Shown one piece after another: positions 24,297 to 33,177 of a stretch of 41,582 bases of DNA; the stretch's first letter is position 1; every line of letters begins with the position of its first letter. A program made the translations under genes and the position numbers. The notes below the pieces were generated by a model. It had not been told where the DNA came from, searched no databases, and saw only the letters and a list, made by a program, of their open reading frames with translations. This DNA is from an uncultured Bacteroidales bacterium (GTDB lineage Bacteria; Bacteroidota; Bacteroidia; Bacteroidales; Bacteroidaceae). The DNA lies in NCBI GenBank assembly GCA_902788865.1, contig CADALZ010000025.1, positions 1 through 41,582 on the forward strand, in the 5' to 3' direction.

Positions 24297-24881
24297 ATGA
24301 CAGAGGAAGAAAAGATGCTCGCAGGGCAGGAGTATTCTGCTATAGATCCTGACCTTATACGCGAACTGAATGAGACAAAGGAGGTGCTTCAGCGCTACAA
24401 TGCGCTGAAGCCTACCGACTATGAGGGCTTGTATGCTATGCTGAAAGATCTGCTGGGAAGTATGGGCGATGAGAAGGCCAAGATTATCCAGCCGTTCTAT
24501 TGCGACTATGGCAAGCACATCAGGGTGGGGAAACGCTTCTTTGCCAACTTCAACTTCACGGTGCTCGACGAGGCGCTGGTGACCATTGGCGATGACTGCT
24601 TCATCGGTCCCAACGTGAGCATCTACACAGCCTGCCATAGCACAGACCCTGTGGAGCGAAACTCCAGACGCGAGTGGGCAGAGCCTGTGACCATAGGCCA
24701 CAATGTGTGGATAGGGGGCAGTGTGACCATCCTGCCAGGAGTGACTATAGGAAACAACGTGACCATCGGCGCTGGGTCGGTGGTCACGAAAGATATTCCA
24801 GATAATGTCATTGCTGTGGGCAATCCTTGCAGAGTGTTGAGAAGTATTTCCAAAGCGGAGCCACCATCAACGCCTGCATAA
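24297..24881 (+). CDS. Hexapeptide-repeat O-acetyltransferase (maltose/galactoside acetyltransferase type)
   Basis: Starting at 24297 the protein has 194 residues and begins MTEEEKMLAGQEYSAIDPDL, the classic Maa/LacA N-terminus. An upstream ATG at 24270 overlaps the rhamnosidase and is rejected. Left-handed beta-helix repeats follow (VTIGDDCFIGPNVSIY, VTIGHNVWIGGSVTILPGVT, IGNNVTIGAGSVVTKDIPDN). The catalytic His is in TACHSTD. It transfers acetyl from acetyl-CoA to a sugar in the cytoplasm. The last 25 codons overlap the end of the convergent Nudix gene by 74 nt. Confidence 0.9.
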   Translation: MTEEEKMLAGQEYSAIDPDLIRELNETKEVLQRYNALKPTDYEGLYAMLKDLLGSMGDEKAKIIQPFYCDYGKHIRVGKRFFANFNFTVLDEALVTIGDDCFIGPNVSIYTACHSTDPVERNSRREWAEPVTIGHNVWIGGSVTILPGVTIGNNVTIGAGSVVTKDIPDNVIAVGNPCRVLRSISKAEPPSTPA

Positions 24882-25368
24882 ACTCGCCCCGCTCCAGCAT
24901 GGCCTTCACCTCGGCTTTGGAGAAGAGATAGACCTCCAGGTCTTCCAGAGCATCCAGATGCTGGGCGCTGACACGCTCTACACCTGTGGCCAGAAAGCAA
25001 TGCGTCAAATTATTCATCGTGCTGGGATTGGCAGAGATCTGCATGATTTCCTGCCATTCTCCCCCAGCATAGCCCGTTTCCTCTTGCAGCTCACGCTGAG
25101 CAGCCTGCAGAGGTGTCTCACCCTCTTCCATACAGCCAGCTACCACCTCATAGCAGGTGCGGCCCAGGCCATGCCGATATTGGCGCACCAGCACCATCTG
25201 TCCCTCTGTGGTGATGGCTATCACATTGATCCATGTGGGATATTCCAGCACATAGTACTCATCCATGATGCGACCGTCTGGCAGTTGCACCTTATCCTTT
25301 CTCGCAGTGAGCCAAGGGCGCTTAAAGAGATATTCGCTGCTCAGCAGCTTCCAATTCATGTTTTTCAT
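24808..25368 (-). CDS. Nudix hydrolase, ADP-ribose pyrophosphatase-like
   Basis: The 186-residue protein has a perfect Nudix box, G-x5-E-x7-REL-x-EE-x-G, in GCMEEGETPLQAAQRELQEE and the TGY that follows. The domain start (WLTARKDKVQLPDGRIMDEY) and VLVRQYRHG are typical of the ADP-ribose or nucleoside-diphosphate-sugar subgroup. It is cytoplasmic and hydrolyses a nucleoside diphosphate linked to another group, with Mg2+. It overlaps the aldo/keto reductase gene by 4 nt (ATGA), so the two form an operon. Its end overlaps the acetyltransferase gene on the other strand. Confidence 0.9.
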   Translation of the reverse strand: MKNMNWKLLSSEYLFKRPWLTARKDKVQLPDGRIMDEYYVLEYPTWINVIAITTEGQMVLVRQYRHGLGRTCYEVVAGCMEEGETPLQAAQRELQEETGYAGGEWQEIMQISANPSTMNNLTHCFLATGVERVSAQHLDALEDLEVYLFSKAEVKAMLERGEFMQALMVAPLWKYFSTLCKDCPQQ

Positions 25369-26483
25369 CCTTCAAACTCCTTAGCCACTTTCTTCATCAC
25401 CTCACTGATCTCGATATGCTGTGGGCAGATGCGTTCGCACTTGCGGCACTGGATGCAGTCGGAGGCCTTGCCATGCTCAGCGATGAGATTGTTATAATAG
25501 GCCGTCTCAGACGTGAAACCTTTCTTATTGAAGCGCTTCTTGGCGTTATATAGTGAGAAATACTCAGGGATGGCGATGTGCTGAGGACAGCCCTTCACAC
25601 AATAGCGGCAGGAGGTACAAGGCACGGCAATGCTGCCATTGAGAATGTCTGCAGCCTTGCGCGTGATAGCCATCTGTTCTTCTGTCAGCGGCTTGAAATC
25701 CTGCATGTAAGAGGTGTTGTCGTCCAGCTGTTCATAGGTGCTCATGCCAGAGAGCACCATCATCACCTTCGGCTGCGAAGCAGCGAAGCGGATGGCCCAC
25801 GAAGCCACAGAAAGGTTGGGCTCCGACTGCCTGAACATCTCTTTCACTCCATCTGGCACATTGACCAGCGTGCCACCCTTGATAGGCTCCATCACCACCA
25901 CAGGTTTCTGATGCTTGCAGATCACATCGTAGCACTTGCCAGACTGAATGCGGTCGCTGTCCCAATCTACATAGTTCAGCTGAATCTGCACCAGCTCTAT
26001 CTCAGGATGCTCTGTGAGGATGAGGTCCAGCACATCGGCAGTGTCGTGGAAGGAGATGCCTATATGCTTGATTTTGCCCTCAGCCTTCAGCTGCTGTAGG
26101 TACTCGAAGCTGTGCAGCTTGGTGGCATTCTTATACGTGGCCTTGTTGAGCGAGTGCACCAGGTAGTAGTCGAAATAATCTACACCCAACTTCTGCAGCT
26201 GGCGCTCGAACGTCTCGCGCTGCTTCTGTTCGGAGTGCAGCATCATGATGGGCAGCTTGGTAGTGATGGTGTACTTATCGCGTGGATAGCGCTGCACCAG
26301 CACCTCTTTCAGCACCTCTTCACTCTGGAAGTTGTGATACATCCAGGCTGTATCAAAGTAGGTGAACCCACGCTCTATGAACGTGTCCACCATGCGCTTA
26401 ATCTGTTCCTTGTCAAAGCTCGCCTGATCAGTGGGGTCGAGCAGTGGCAGCCTCATGCAGCCAAATCCTAATTTCTTAGTCAT
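25365..26483 (-). CDS. Aldo/keto reductase with C-terminal 4Fe-4S ferredoxin domain
   Basis: The 372-residue protein has an aldo/keto reductase barrel: LGFGCMRLPLLD, FTYFDTAWMYHN with the catalytic Asp and Tyr, and TTKLPIM with the Lys. YYLVHSLN follows. A C-terminal ferredoxin-like part carries two cysteine clusters, CTSCRYCVKGCP and CIQCRKCERICP, each suited to a 4Fe-4S cluster. Such fused reductases are common in anaerobes; the carbonyl substrate and electron partner are unknown. It is the first gene of a two-gene operon with the Nudix hydrolase and is divergent from the FAD oxidoreductase. Confidence 0.92.
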   Translation of the reverse strand: MTKKLGFGCMRLPLLDPTDQASFDKEQIKRMVDTFIERGFTYFDTAWMYHNFQSEEVLKEVLVQRYPRDKYTITTKLPIMMLHSEQKQRETFERQLQKLGVDYFDYYLVHSLNKATYKNATKLHSFEYLQQLKAEGKIKHIGISFHDTADVLDLILTEHPEIELVQIQLNYVDWDSDRIQSGKCYDVICKHQKPVVVMEPIKGGTLVNVPDGVKEMFRQSEPNLSVASWAIRFAASQPKVMMVLSGMSTYEQLDDNTSYMQDFKPLTEEQMAITRKAADILNGSIAVPCTSCRYCVKGCPQHIAIPEYFSLYNAKKRFNKKGFTSETAYYNNLIAEHGKASDCIQCRKCERICPQHIEISEVMKKVAKEFEG

Positions 26484-26528
26484 AATTACGTCGATTTGAT
26501 GGTTATTTCTGGCGAAGATAAGAAATTA

Positions 26529-26560
26529 TTTGCAAATTCGGAAAATAATGCACAACTTTG
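26529..26560 (+). promoter_or_regulatory. Promoter for the FAD oxidoreductase gene
   Basis: TTTG (26529-26532), 20 bp, then CAACTTTG (26553-26560), one mismatch from TAnnTTTG. The start site would lie near 26567, leaving a very short leader. Confidence 0.45.
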
Positions 26561-26578
26561 AGACACCTTACTTAAAAC

Positions 26579-28150
26579 ATGGATACTATGAGAAAGATTT
26601 TACTACTTTTGACCCTTCTTCTTTCTGTCTGTCTGCTCAGAGCAGCAGAGGTGGTAGATATTTGCATCTATGGTGGCACATCTTCTGGAGTGATGGCTGC
26701 CTACACAGCCCGCAAGGCGGGTAAAAAAGTGCTGCTGGTGGAGCCTACAGACCGTGTGGGTGGACTCACCACAGGCGGCTTGGGAGCCACAGACATAGGC
26801 AATCCCTACATCATGAAAGGCTATACCTACGACTTCTACAAACGCATAGGGCAGTACTACGGCACCTCCGATATGCACTTCGCCTTCGAGCCTAAAGTGG
26901 CGCTCCAGATCTATCAGGAGTATATCGACGAGGCAGGGGTGAAGGTGCTCTACAACCACAGACTCTTCAGCGTGCAGATGGAGAACAACAAGATAAAGTA
27001 CATCGTGGTGGAAGATTCCAAGAACCCCACGGAGCAAACCAATGTGACCATCTGGGCCAAGGAATATATAGACTGCTCGTATGAGGGCGACCTGATGGCC
27101 AATAGTAATGTGAGCTTCACTACGGGCCGTGAGGGAAACGAGGTGTATGGTGAAACGTGGAACGGCGCGTTCTGGTCGCTGCATCACCAGTTTCCTGACT
27201 ATGTGGATCCCTACGTAGTGCCAGGGCATCCAGAGAGCGGACTGCTCTATGGCATCTTGCCAGGGGAACCCACGTTGCCAGGGCAGGGCGATAAGCACAT
27301 TCAGGCGTACAACTATCGCATCACTCTGACAGACGATCCTGCCAACATGATTCCCATCACTGAGCCAGAGAATTATGCCCCAAAGAAATATGAACTGCTC
27401 ATCCGACTCAAGGAGCGTTCGCCATTCTCTGACAGAGGACTGGAGGATATCTTCATCTGGAGTCGAATGCCTAACCATAAAACAGACATCAACAATCGTG
27501 GTGGCTTCTCTACCGATGTGATAGGGGAGAACTGGGACTATCCCACAGCCAGCTATGAGCGACGGGCTGAGATAGCCAAGCAGCATCTGGACTACACCAA
27601 GGGCTTGCTCTACTTCGTGGGGCACGATGAACGAATCCCAGAGCGCGTACGCCAGGAGATGCTGCGCTGGGGCTATCCGAAGGACGAGTTCCTCACTAGC
27701 GATCACTTCACCCCTCAGCTCTACATCCGTGAGAGCCGCAGGATGCTGGGACGCTATGTGATGACACAGGCCGATTGTGAGAGTCGGACGCAGATAGACG
27801 ACTGCATAGGCTGGGCAGCCTATACGATGGATTCGCACAATTGTGGGCGCTACGTGATTCAAGGCATGGTGAAGAACGAAGGAAATGTAGAGATAGGTCT
27901 TAAAGAGCCTTATCGGGTGTCCTATCGCTCTATCACCCCTCGCGAGGAAGAATGTAGCAACCTGCTGGTGCCCGTCTGCCTCTCTGCCTCACACATCGCC
28001 TATGGCAGCATCCGCATGGAGCCTGTCTTCATGGTGTTGGGGCAGAGTGCAGCCTTAGCAGCCTGCCAAGCCATCGATCAGTGTGGAGGCATCGTGCAGA
28101 GTGTCAATGCTGAGAAAGTCTATCAGCAAATGGAAGCCTCTGGGAAGTAA
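26579..28150 (+). CDS. Secreted FAD-dependent oxidoreductase (FAD_oxidored/xanthan lyase-like)
   Basis: The 523-residue protein has a signal peptide (MRKILLLLTLLLSVCLLRA) and then a dinucleotide-binding start IYGGTSSGVMAAYTARKAGK. VLLVEPTDRVGGLTTGGLGA follows, matching the FAD-dependent oxidoreductase family often seen in Bacteroidetes glycan loci. Further landmarks are YIDCSYEGDLMA and, near the end, ASHIAYGSIRMEPVFMVLGQ, which fits the C-terminal FAD-contacting segment. The substrate is unknown. ATG at 26588 is an alternative start that fits the signal peptide better. An in-frame outer-membrane-protein remnant follows directly after its stop. Confidence 0.85.
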   Translation: MDTMRKILLLLTLLLSVCLLRAAEVVDICIYGGTSSGVMAAYTARKAGKKVLLVEPTDRVGGLTTGGLGATDIGNPYIMKGYTYDFYKRIGQYYGTSDMHFAFEPKVALQIYQEYIDEAGVKVLYNHRLFSVQMENNKIKYIVVEDSKNPTEQTNVTIWAKEYIDCSYEGDLMANSNVSFTTGREGNEVYGETWNGAFWSLHHQFPDYVDPYVVPGHPESGLLYGILPGEPTLPGQGDKHIQAYNYRITLTDDPANMIPITEPENYAPKKYELLIRLKERSPFSDRGLEDIFIWSRMPNHKTDINNRGGFSTDVIGENWDYPTASYERRAEIAKQHLDYTKGLLYFVGHDERIPERVRQEMLRWGYPKDEFLTSDHFTPQLYIRESRRMLGRYVMTQADCESRTQIDDCIGWAAYTMDSHNCGRYVIQGMVKNEGNVEIGLKEPYRVSYRSITPREEECSNLLVPVCLSASHIAYGSIRMEPVFMVLGQSAALAACQAIDQCGGIVQSVNAEKVYQQMEASGK

Positions 28151-28339
28151 TACAATCAAGGCGGCAAGGGAAACGCTCGTCTGTTTGTTATCAGCCCGAT
28201 GGCGGAAATCAACCTCCGTCAGGGCTGGAGCATATCCCTTGCCGCCTCCATGTTCTATCGTCGCACCTACTACAAGTACTATCCCAATGTGAAAGCCAAT
28301 ACTTTCGAGATTCGTGGTGGGTTAACTTATCACCTGTAA
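28151..28339 (+). pseudogene. C-terminal remnant of an outer-membrane beta-barrel protein
   Basis: Directly after the FAD oxidoreductase stop, and in the same frame, the sequence reads YNQGGKGNARLFVISPMAEI and ends FEIRGGLTYHL followed by TAA at 28337-28339. Alternating hydrophobic and polar strands (WSISLAASMFYRRTYYKY) and the aromatic C-terminal strand are typical of outer-membrane barrels. There is no start codon or signal peptide. It is best explained as the tail of a lost gene. Confidence 0.6.
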
Positions 28340-28353
28340 TACCGTCTTCCGGC

Positions 28354-29919
28354 TTATTTCAGAATGCGATAGTGGAAATAATCAAATTGAGCCTGTCCTG
28401 CTTCTGTAGAGGTATTGTAGCAGTACAATCCTACACGAGCTCCCTTCCAGTTGGCTGAGCGCATGATGAAGGTCTCTCCAACGGGTGCAAAATTGCGTCC
28501 GTCCTCACTTATCAAGAAGGTGAACTCATTCTCATCGCTGTCTGCCTGCAGCTGAAGGAACACCACTTTTCGCTTCAACTCTCTGACGAGTTCACGATGC
28601 CCTGTGTCCTCTACATAAAACCAGAGCTTGCCATCAACTTGGCATACACCAACGCCTCTCCATGATCTGCCTATGCAAGACAAACCTGCATAAGTATCGT
28701 TTTTCAGCTGTGAGCAGTCTATCTTGGTGGTAGCCTCGCTTACATAACCCATGGTTTTCTGCGTCAGCATGTTGCGACTGTCTTTCATTGCTTCTGCCTT
28801 CAGCGCTTTCAGCGTGAGCCATCCCTTGCGTTCGTCCAGACTCCAAGCATTGTCCACTGGGTTGTGGTTCCACTGCCACTGCAAGCCCAGCGCACGCTGT
28901 TGTTGGCCAACCCAGTGCTTCTCATTGCCAGTAAACTCATCGTCTGTCTGTGGCAGAGAAGGAACAGAAGGCATAGGATTCTTCCACACATACACAGGTT
29001 CGCCAATGCCATTGCCATCTATGTCTACACCCATCAGTGGCCAATCGTCTTTCCAGATCACAGGCTCCAGATGAAGCACACGTCCACGTGGAGCGATGTC
29101 CTGGAAGTGGTAGAACCACCACTTACCATCAGGGGTGTCTACCAGTGAGCCTTGATGTGGCCCGTTTATGTCGGTAGATCCCTGCTCCAGCAGGACGCGT
29201 TTCTCATAAGGACCCATGATGTTCTTAGAGCGTAGTACTGTCTGCCAACCTCTGGCCACACCTCCTTCTGGGATGACGAGGTAGTAGTAATCGTTATATT
29301 TAAGGAACTTCGTACCTTCTGCTACAGGCCCCGTATAGACCGTCACACCATCATCTAGCAGCTGCTTGCCATCTGCAGACATTCTGTGAATGATGATAGG
29401 ACCAGCGCCCCATTGGCTGCGCCCCAGATAGGCTGCTCCGTTGTCATCCCAGAAAGGGCAGGGGTCTTCCCATTTTTCCACTCCTTTCACCAGATGGAGA
29501 GGTTCCCAAGGTCCATGAGCATCCTCTGCGGTGCTCATGAAGAGTCCCTCGTCTGGTGTGCAGAAGTATACATAGAAACGTCCGTCATGCCAGCGAATGC
29601 TGGGAGCCCATGATCCTCCACCATAATGCTCGTTGGTGTCCCATCCTGGATAATCCATGCGGTCGTATATCTGACTTATCAGTGTCCAGTTCACCATATC
29701 AGAAGATTCCAACACCTGCATGCCCAGATGGTTGAAGTCGGAAGCCACCATGTAATATTTGTCTTCCACCCTGATAATGTCAGGATCAGAATAGTCGGCA
29801 TTCAGCACGGGGTTGATGAAAGTGCCATTTCCTTGGTCACCCCAACGTAATTGGGCTGAGAGTGGCTGTGCCAATGATAGTGACAAGCCTAATGCCAGAG
29901 AAAAAAGCTGTTTCTTCAT
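28354..29919 (-). CDS. GH43-family glycosidase (beta-xylosidase/arabinofuranosidase type)
   Basis: The start at 29919 gives a proper signal (MKKQLFSLALGLSLSLAQP); a frame-open ATG ten codons earlier overlaps the upstream gene. The five-bladed propeller begins FINPVLNADYSDPDIIRVED, with the catalytic base Asp in YSDPD. The pKa-modulating Asp region is probably in WEDPCPFWDD, and the acid Glu is in VAEGTKFLKY. The last 190 residues are a beta-sandwich (FLQLQADSDENEFTFLISED) as in GH43 enzymes with an accessory domain. It removes xylose or arabinose units from plant polysaccharides. It follows the GH2 gene by 19 nt on the same transcript. Confidence 0.9.
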   Translation of the reverse strand: MKKQLFSLALGLSLSLAQPLSAQLRWGDQGNGTFINPVLNADYSDPDIIRVEDKYYMVASDFNHLGMQVLESSDMVNWTLISQIYDRMDYPGWDTNEHYGGGSWAPSIRWHDGRFYVYFCTPDEGLFMSTAEDAHGPWEPLHLVKGVEKWEDPCPFWDDNGAAYLGRSQWGAGPIIIHRMSADGKQLLDDGVTVYTGPVAEGTKFLKYNDYYYLVIPEGGVARGWQTVLRSKNIMGPYEKRVLLEQGSTDINGPHQGSLVDTPDGKWWFYHFQDIAPRGRVLHLEPVIWKDDWPLMGVDIDGNGIGEPVYVWKNPMPSVPSLPQTDDEFTGNEKHWVGQQQRALGLQWQWNHNPVDNAWSLDERKGWLTLKALKAEAMKDSRNMLTQKTMGYVSEATTKIDCSQLKNDTYAGLSCIGRSWRGVGVCQVDGKLWFYVEDTGHRELVRELKRKVVFLQLQADSDENEFTFLISEDGRNFAPVGETFIMRSANWKGARVGLYCYNTSTEAGQAQFDYFHYRILK

Positions 29920-29938
29920 AATAAGCAATTCATAATAT

Positions 29939-32323
29939 TCATTTTTCAATCCCTAAAGACATCGTTTTCGTTTCCAAGCCTTCGCCACTGACAGTCACTT
30001 TCACTGTGCCTGCTTGCTTAGCTTTCAGTACAGCCAATGAGCGACCATAGGCAGTAGGGTAGATACCACTTTGGAAGGTGTTGGTAGTTATGAGTGTCTG
30101 ACTGCCAAAGCCCAGCAACTGAGCACCTTCAACCTGTACGTTCAGTTCGCGATCAGCCTTTGATTCCACCTCACCATTCTCACCTGTCAGGTTGATGTCT
30201 AGGTAAATCAGTTCGCCAGCCTTATAGATGTCTTTTTCTGGAGCGATGGTTATGCCCACCTTGCCAGTAGCAGAAGTAAGCGTCTGCTCTCCACCACTGG
30301 TGACAGCCTTCAGGGTTCCAGGTTCATAAGCCACCTCAAAGGTAGCTACATAGTCCTTCACTTCCTGCTCGCCAACCAGTTTATCGTTCAGATACAACTT
30401 CACAGAAGTAGCGCTGGTGAATACCTCCACAGTAGCCATCATGCCCTCGCAGCCCTGCCAGCTCCAAGAAGGGATGCTGTTGGTGCCACGCCACATAGAC
30501 TTGATCAGCGCTTCCTTATGTATAGGTCTAACGCCAATGTATGGTTTGTTGTCTTTCGTAAAGATGGCCTTAGCCATAAATGCTTCTCCAGTTGGATTTC
30601 CATTGATGTCAATGGCGCCACCACCATTCAGGTGCCAAGGGAACTCCTTATTGGCAAAGTTCTCGTCATCTGAGTAGTACCAAGCTCCAAGACCAATCTC
30701 ACCTATATAATCCCATGAAGTCCACATGAAATCGCCAATGAGGTAGGGGAGTTCCTCCACCATCTTCCAGTTGCTTGGCAACTGTTGAGGATAAGTTTCA
30801 CTTCCTACAATGATGCGTTCAGGATGCAGGCTACCTTCCATCTGATAGCGTGTGCTGGCATAGTTGTAGCCTGCGATGTCAAGGGCATCCAGTACAGGCG
30901 ATGCTGTTTCGTCCATCATAGGCATCAACACAGCGTTCAGCATGCCTTCGCCTGCAGTTACCATCATTTGGTTATATTGTTCACTTGTCATTGGTCCGCT
31001 GCCTCCAAAAACAGCAGAGTTGGATTGCTGGAAGATATTCTGTCCCATCTTGGTCATGCCTACTATCATGATGTTGATACCTGCGGTGACAGGACGGGAA
31101 GCGTCTTCTTGGTGCAGACGGGCAATTAAGTCTTTTGCCAGTTCCAAACCTTCCTCTTGTGCAGGCTCACCTACCTCGTTGCCAATGCTGTACATGATCA
31201 CGCTGGGGTGGTTGAAGTCATGCTTCACAAAGCGGTGGATATCTTCTTGATAATTAGCGCGGAAGTAGTTGCTATAGTCATATTGTGTCTTAGTGATGTA
31301 CCACATGTCCCACAGCTCATCCATCACATACATACCCAGTTCGTCGCAAGCCTCCAACAGTGCTTCAGAAGCAGGGTTGTGTGCGATACGTATGGCGTTG
31401 AAACCATATTGCTTCATGATGGCTACCTTGCGCAGATCTGCATCTTTGTACTCAGCAGTTCCCAGCACGCCATTATCGTGGTGAATGCAACCACCCTTCA
31501 GCAGCACCTTTTCACCATTTACCAGCAGACCATCTTGAGTATTCCAGCTAATCTGACGGATACCAAAACGTTTCTCCTGCACCTCGATAACCTTGCCATC
31601 CTTCTTAAGTTCAACCACTGCTGTATAGAGATTAGGATGCTCAGCACTCCAAAGCTTGGCACCTGTCATATCGAGCTCCACCTTGTCGCCCTCAGCTTCA
31701 GCTACCTTCGTGTTGCCATCAAAGAGGCTCACACTGATTTCACCCCCTTGATGAGTGGTCTGCACAGCTACCTTCGCAGGAGCGATGGAAAGCGTACAGA
31801 TGCGTACATCTTCGATATAGTCTTTCTCCTGCACACAGAGTGTCACAGGACGATAGATACCTGCGCCGCTGTACCAACGACTGTTAGGCATCTCAGAGTT
31901 ATCTACATCCACGCGGATCACGTTCTCACCAGCTTTCAGCAATCCATCCAGGCACACCTCGAAAGGCATGTAGCCATAGGGATAGCCCCCAGCTTCCTGT
32001 CCGTTCACCAGCACCTTGCTGTTGCGATACACGCCATCAAACTTCAGGGTGACGTGCTTCTCCAGCATATCAGCAGAGGCATTGAATGTCTTTTCGTAGT
32101 GATACACGTTGCCAGGATAGAATCCGTTGTGACGACCTTCTGGCACGTCCGCACTACGCGTCTCAGTTTGCATGGCATCGTGAGGAAGGTCTACCACTTG
32201 ACGTTCTGGTTGACTGTCACTCCAGAATTCCCAGGTTTCATTGAAATCCTGCTGCCCAGTAGAACAGGCAGTCAATCCTACTGCCAATACTCCTGTAAGG
32301 AGGTTTAAGTTTGTTTTTTTCAT
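29939..32323 (-). CDS. GH2-family glycosidase (beta-galactosidase-like lipoprotein)
   Basis: The 794-residue protein has a lipoprotein signal (LTGVLAVGLTACS). The GH2 sugar-binding domain (NVYHYEKTFNASADMLEKHV, LKFDGVYRNSKVLVNG) and an immunoglobulin-like domain come first. The TIM barrel has KGGCIHHDNGVLG, the acid/base Glu383 in YSIGNEVGEP and the nucleophile Glu509 in VGSETYPQ. A C-terminal beta domain includes VEVFTSATSVKLYLNDKLVG. It cleaves a terminal beta-linked sugar; galactose is usual but not proven. It is anchored in a membrane and co-transcribed with the GH43 gene. Confidence 0.9.
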   Translation of the reverse strand: MKKTNLNLLTGVLAVGLTACSTGQQDFNETWEFWSDSQPERQVVDLPHDAMQTETRSADVPEGRHNGFYPGNVYHYEKTFNASADMLEKHVTLKFDGVYRNSKVLVNGQEAGGYPYGYMPFEVCLDGLLKAGENVIRVDVDNSEMPNSRWYSGAGIYRPVTLCVQEKDYIEDVRICTLSIAPAKVAVQTTHQGGEISVSLFDGNTKVAEAEGDKVELDMTGAKLWSAEHPNLYTAVVELKKDGKVIEVQEKRFGIRQISWNTQDGLLVNGEKVLLKGGCIHHDNGVLGTAEYKDADLRKVAIMKQYGFNAIRIAHNPASEALLEACDELGMYVMDELWDMWYITKTQYDYSNYFRANYQEDIHRFVKHDFNHPSVIMYSIGNEVGEPAQEEGLELAKDLIARLHQEDASRPVTAGINIMIVGMTKMGQNIFQQSNSAVFGGSGPMTSEQYNQMMVTAGEGMLNAVLMPMMDETASPVLDALDIAGYNYASTRYQMEGSLHPERIIVGSETYPQQLPSNWKMVEELPYLIGDFMWTSWDYIGEIGLGAWYYSDDENFANKEFPWHLNGGGAIDINGNPTGEAFMAKAIFTKDNKPYIGVRPIHKEALIKSMWRGTNSIPSWSWQGCEGMMATVEVFTSATSVKLYLNDKLVGEQEVKDYVATFEVAYEPGTLKAVTSGGEQTLTSATGKVGITIAPEKDIYKAGELIYLDINLTGENGEVESKADRELNVQVEGAQLLGFGSQTLITTNTFQSGIYPTAYGRSLAVLKAKQAGTVKVTVSGEGLETKTMSLGIEK

Positions 32324-32361
32324 TTCGATACAGTTATTTATTTTACAATTTTTCTTTTTTG

Positions 32362-32369
32362 CAAAGATA
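32362..32369 (-). promoter_or_regulatory. Promoter -7 element for the GH2/GH43 operon
   Basis: On the minus strand TATCTTTG (32369-32362) lies 39 nt before the GH2 ATG. No clear -33 TTTG is seen. Confidence 0.5.
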
Positions 32370-32541
32370 GGGAGTTTTTGGGAATCTTCGTTGCTCTTTT
32401 TGCACGATTAGTTGGTCATTCGTTGCTAAGCTTATATACCTTATACTTTAGAGAACATCAAAGTGCCTTATTCACGTGGAACTAAACGGAGTCACAATGG
32501 AGGAACATTGGAAGTATGTAGGATTATTTTTTCACAACAAT

Positions 32542-32572
32542 TTTGTGCGTTTAGAAAAATACCCTATCTTTG
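32542..32572 (+). promoter_or_regulatory. Promoter for the DUF4160/DUF2442 pair
   Basis: TTTG (32542-32545), 19 bp, then TATCTTTG (32565-32572) is a textbook Bacteroidetes promoter. The start codon at 32596 follows 24 nt later. Confidence 0.75.
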
Positions 32573-32595
32573 CAAAAAACAAACGACAAATTATT

Positions 32596-32862
32596 ATGCC
32601 AGAAATTTTTAGGGCTTACGGCTTCGTATTTATGTTTTTCAGCTTGGAGCATGAACCAGTACATGTTCATGTTATAGGAAAAGGAGGTGATGCAAAATTT
32701 GTTTGGAATGGTTCTTTTTTCGAACTTATAGAAAAACATAATATAAAAGCTGGAGATTTGAGAAATATTAAGAAGATGATAGATGATAATAGTGACATTA
32801 TTATAAGAAGTTGGAATCTTTATTTTAAAGGGGATGATAAGGATAAAGAAAATATGGTTTGA
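32596..32862 (+). CDS. DUF4160-family protein
   Basis: The promoter at 32542-32572 fixes the start at ATG 32596, giving 88 residues. An in-frame ATG at 32476 lies upstream of the promoter and is rejected. The sequence fits DUF4160: MPEIFRAYGFVFMFFSLEHE, PVHVHVIGKGGDAKFVW, FFELIEKHNIKAGDLRNIKK and IIRSWN. Genes of this family commonly sit next to DUF2442 genes, as here, and the pair has been suggested to behave like a toxin-antitoxin module. That role is unproven. The C-terminal codons overlap the next gene by 29 nt. Confidence 0.85.
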   Translation: MPEIFRAYGFVFMFFSLEHEPVHVHVIGKGGDAKFVWNGSFFELIEKHNIKAGDLRNIKKMIDDNSDIIIRSWNLYFKGDDKDKENMV

Positions 32863-33100
32863 TGGTGACTATATTTATGGTCTTGCAGACAATGGGGAAA
32901 CTTATTGCCAGTCACTGCTTTGGTATCCTCGTTTGAGAAAAGCATCGCCAGAAGAGAGAAGCCATTACACATTTAGCACGATAGGAATCCATTGGAGGCA
33001 GCTTGATGAAGACATCAGCTTCGAGAGCTTTGGCTACAAAGAGACTTCACGTCCTCCCACAAGCCATCCAACGCAATTGCTATACCATAAGTCTGTTTGA
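32834..33100 (+). CDS. DUF2442-family protein
   Basis: The 88-residue protein matches DUF2442: IKKIWFDGDYIYGLADNGET, then WYPRLRKASPEERSHYTFST with GIHWRQLDEDISFESFGY. The family has a small alpha/beta fold of unknown function. It starts inside the preceding DUF4160 gene, so the two are co-translated. A short hairpin (CAGG-tat-CCTG, about 33106-33116) follows the stop but has no U-run. Confidence 0.85.
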   Translation: MIRIKKIWFDGDYIYGLADNGETYCQSLLWYPRLRKASPEERSHYTFSTIGIHWRQLDEDISFESFGYKETSRPPTSHPTQLLYHKSV

Positions 33101-33177
33101 TAATAGCAGGTATCCTGTTATCAACAACTCGCGATAGCAGATGCTTCACCGCACTTAGTTTGCAAGTTAAAATCAAG

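Noticed and set aside
31157-32308. 383-codon plus-strand ORF opposite the GH2 gene
   Set aside because: The minus strand encodes an intact GH2 enzyme with catalytic residues; the plus-strand product has no recognisable features.
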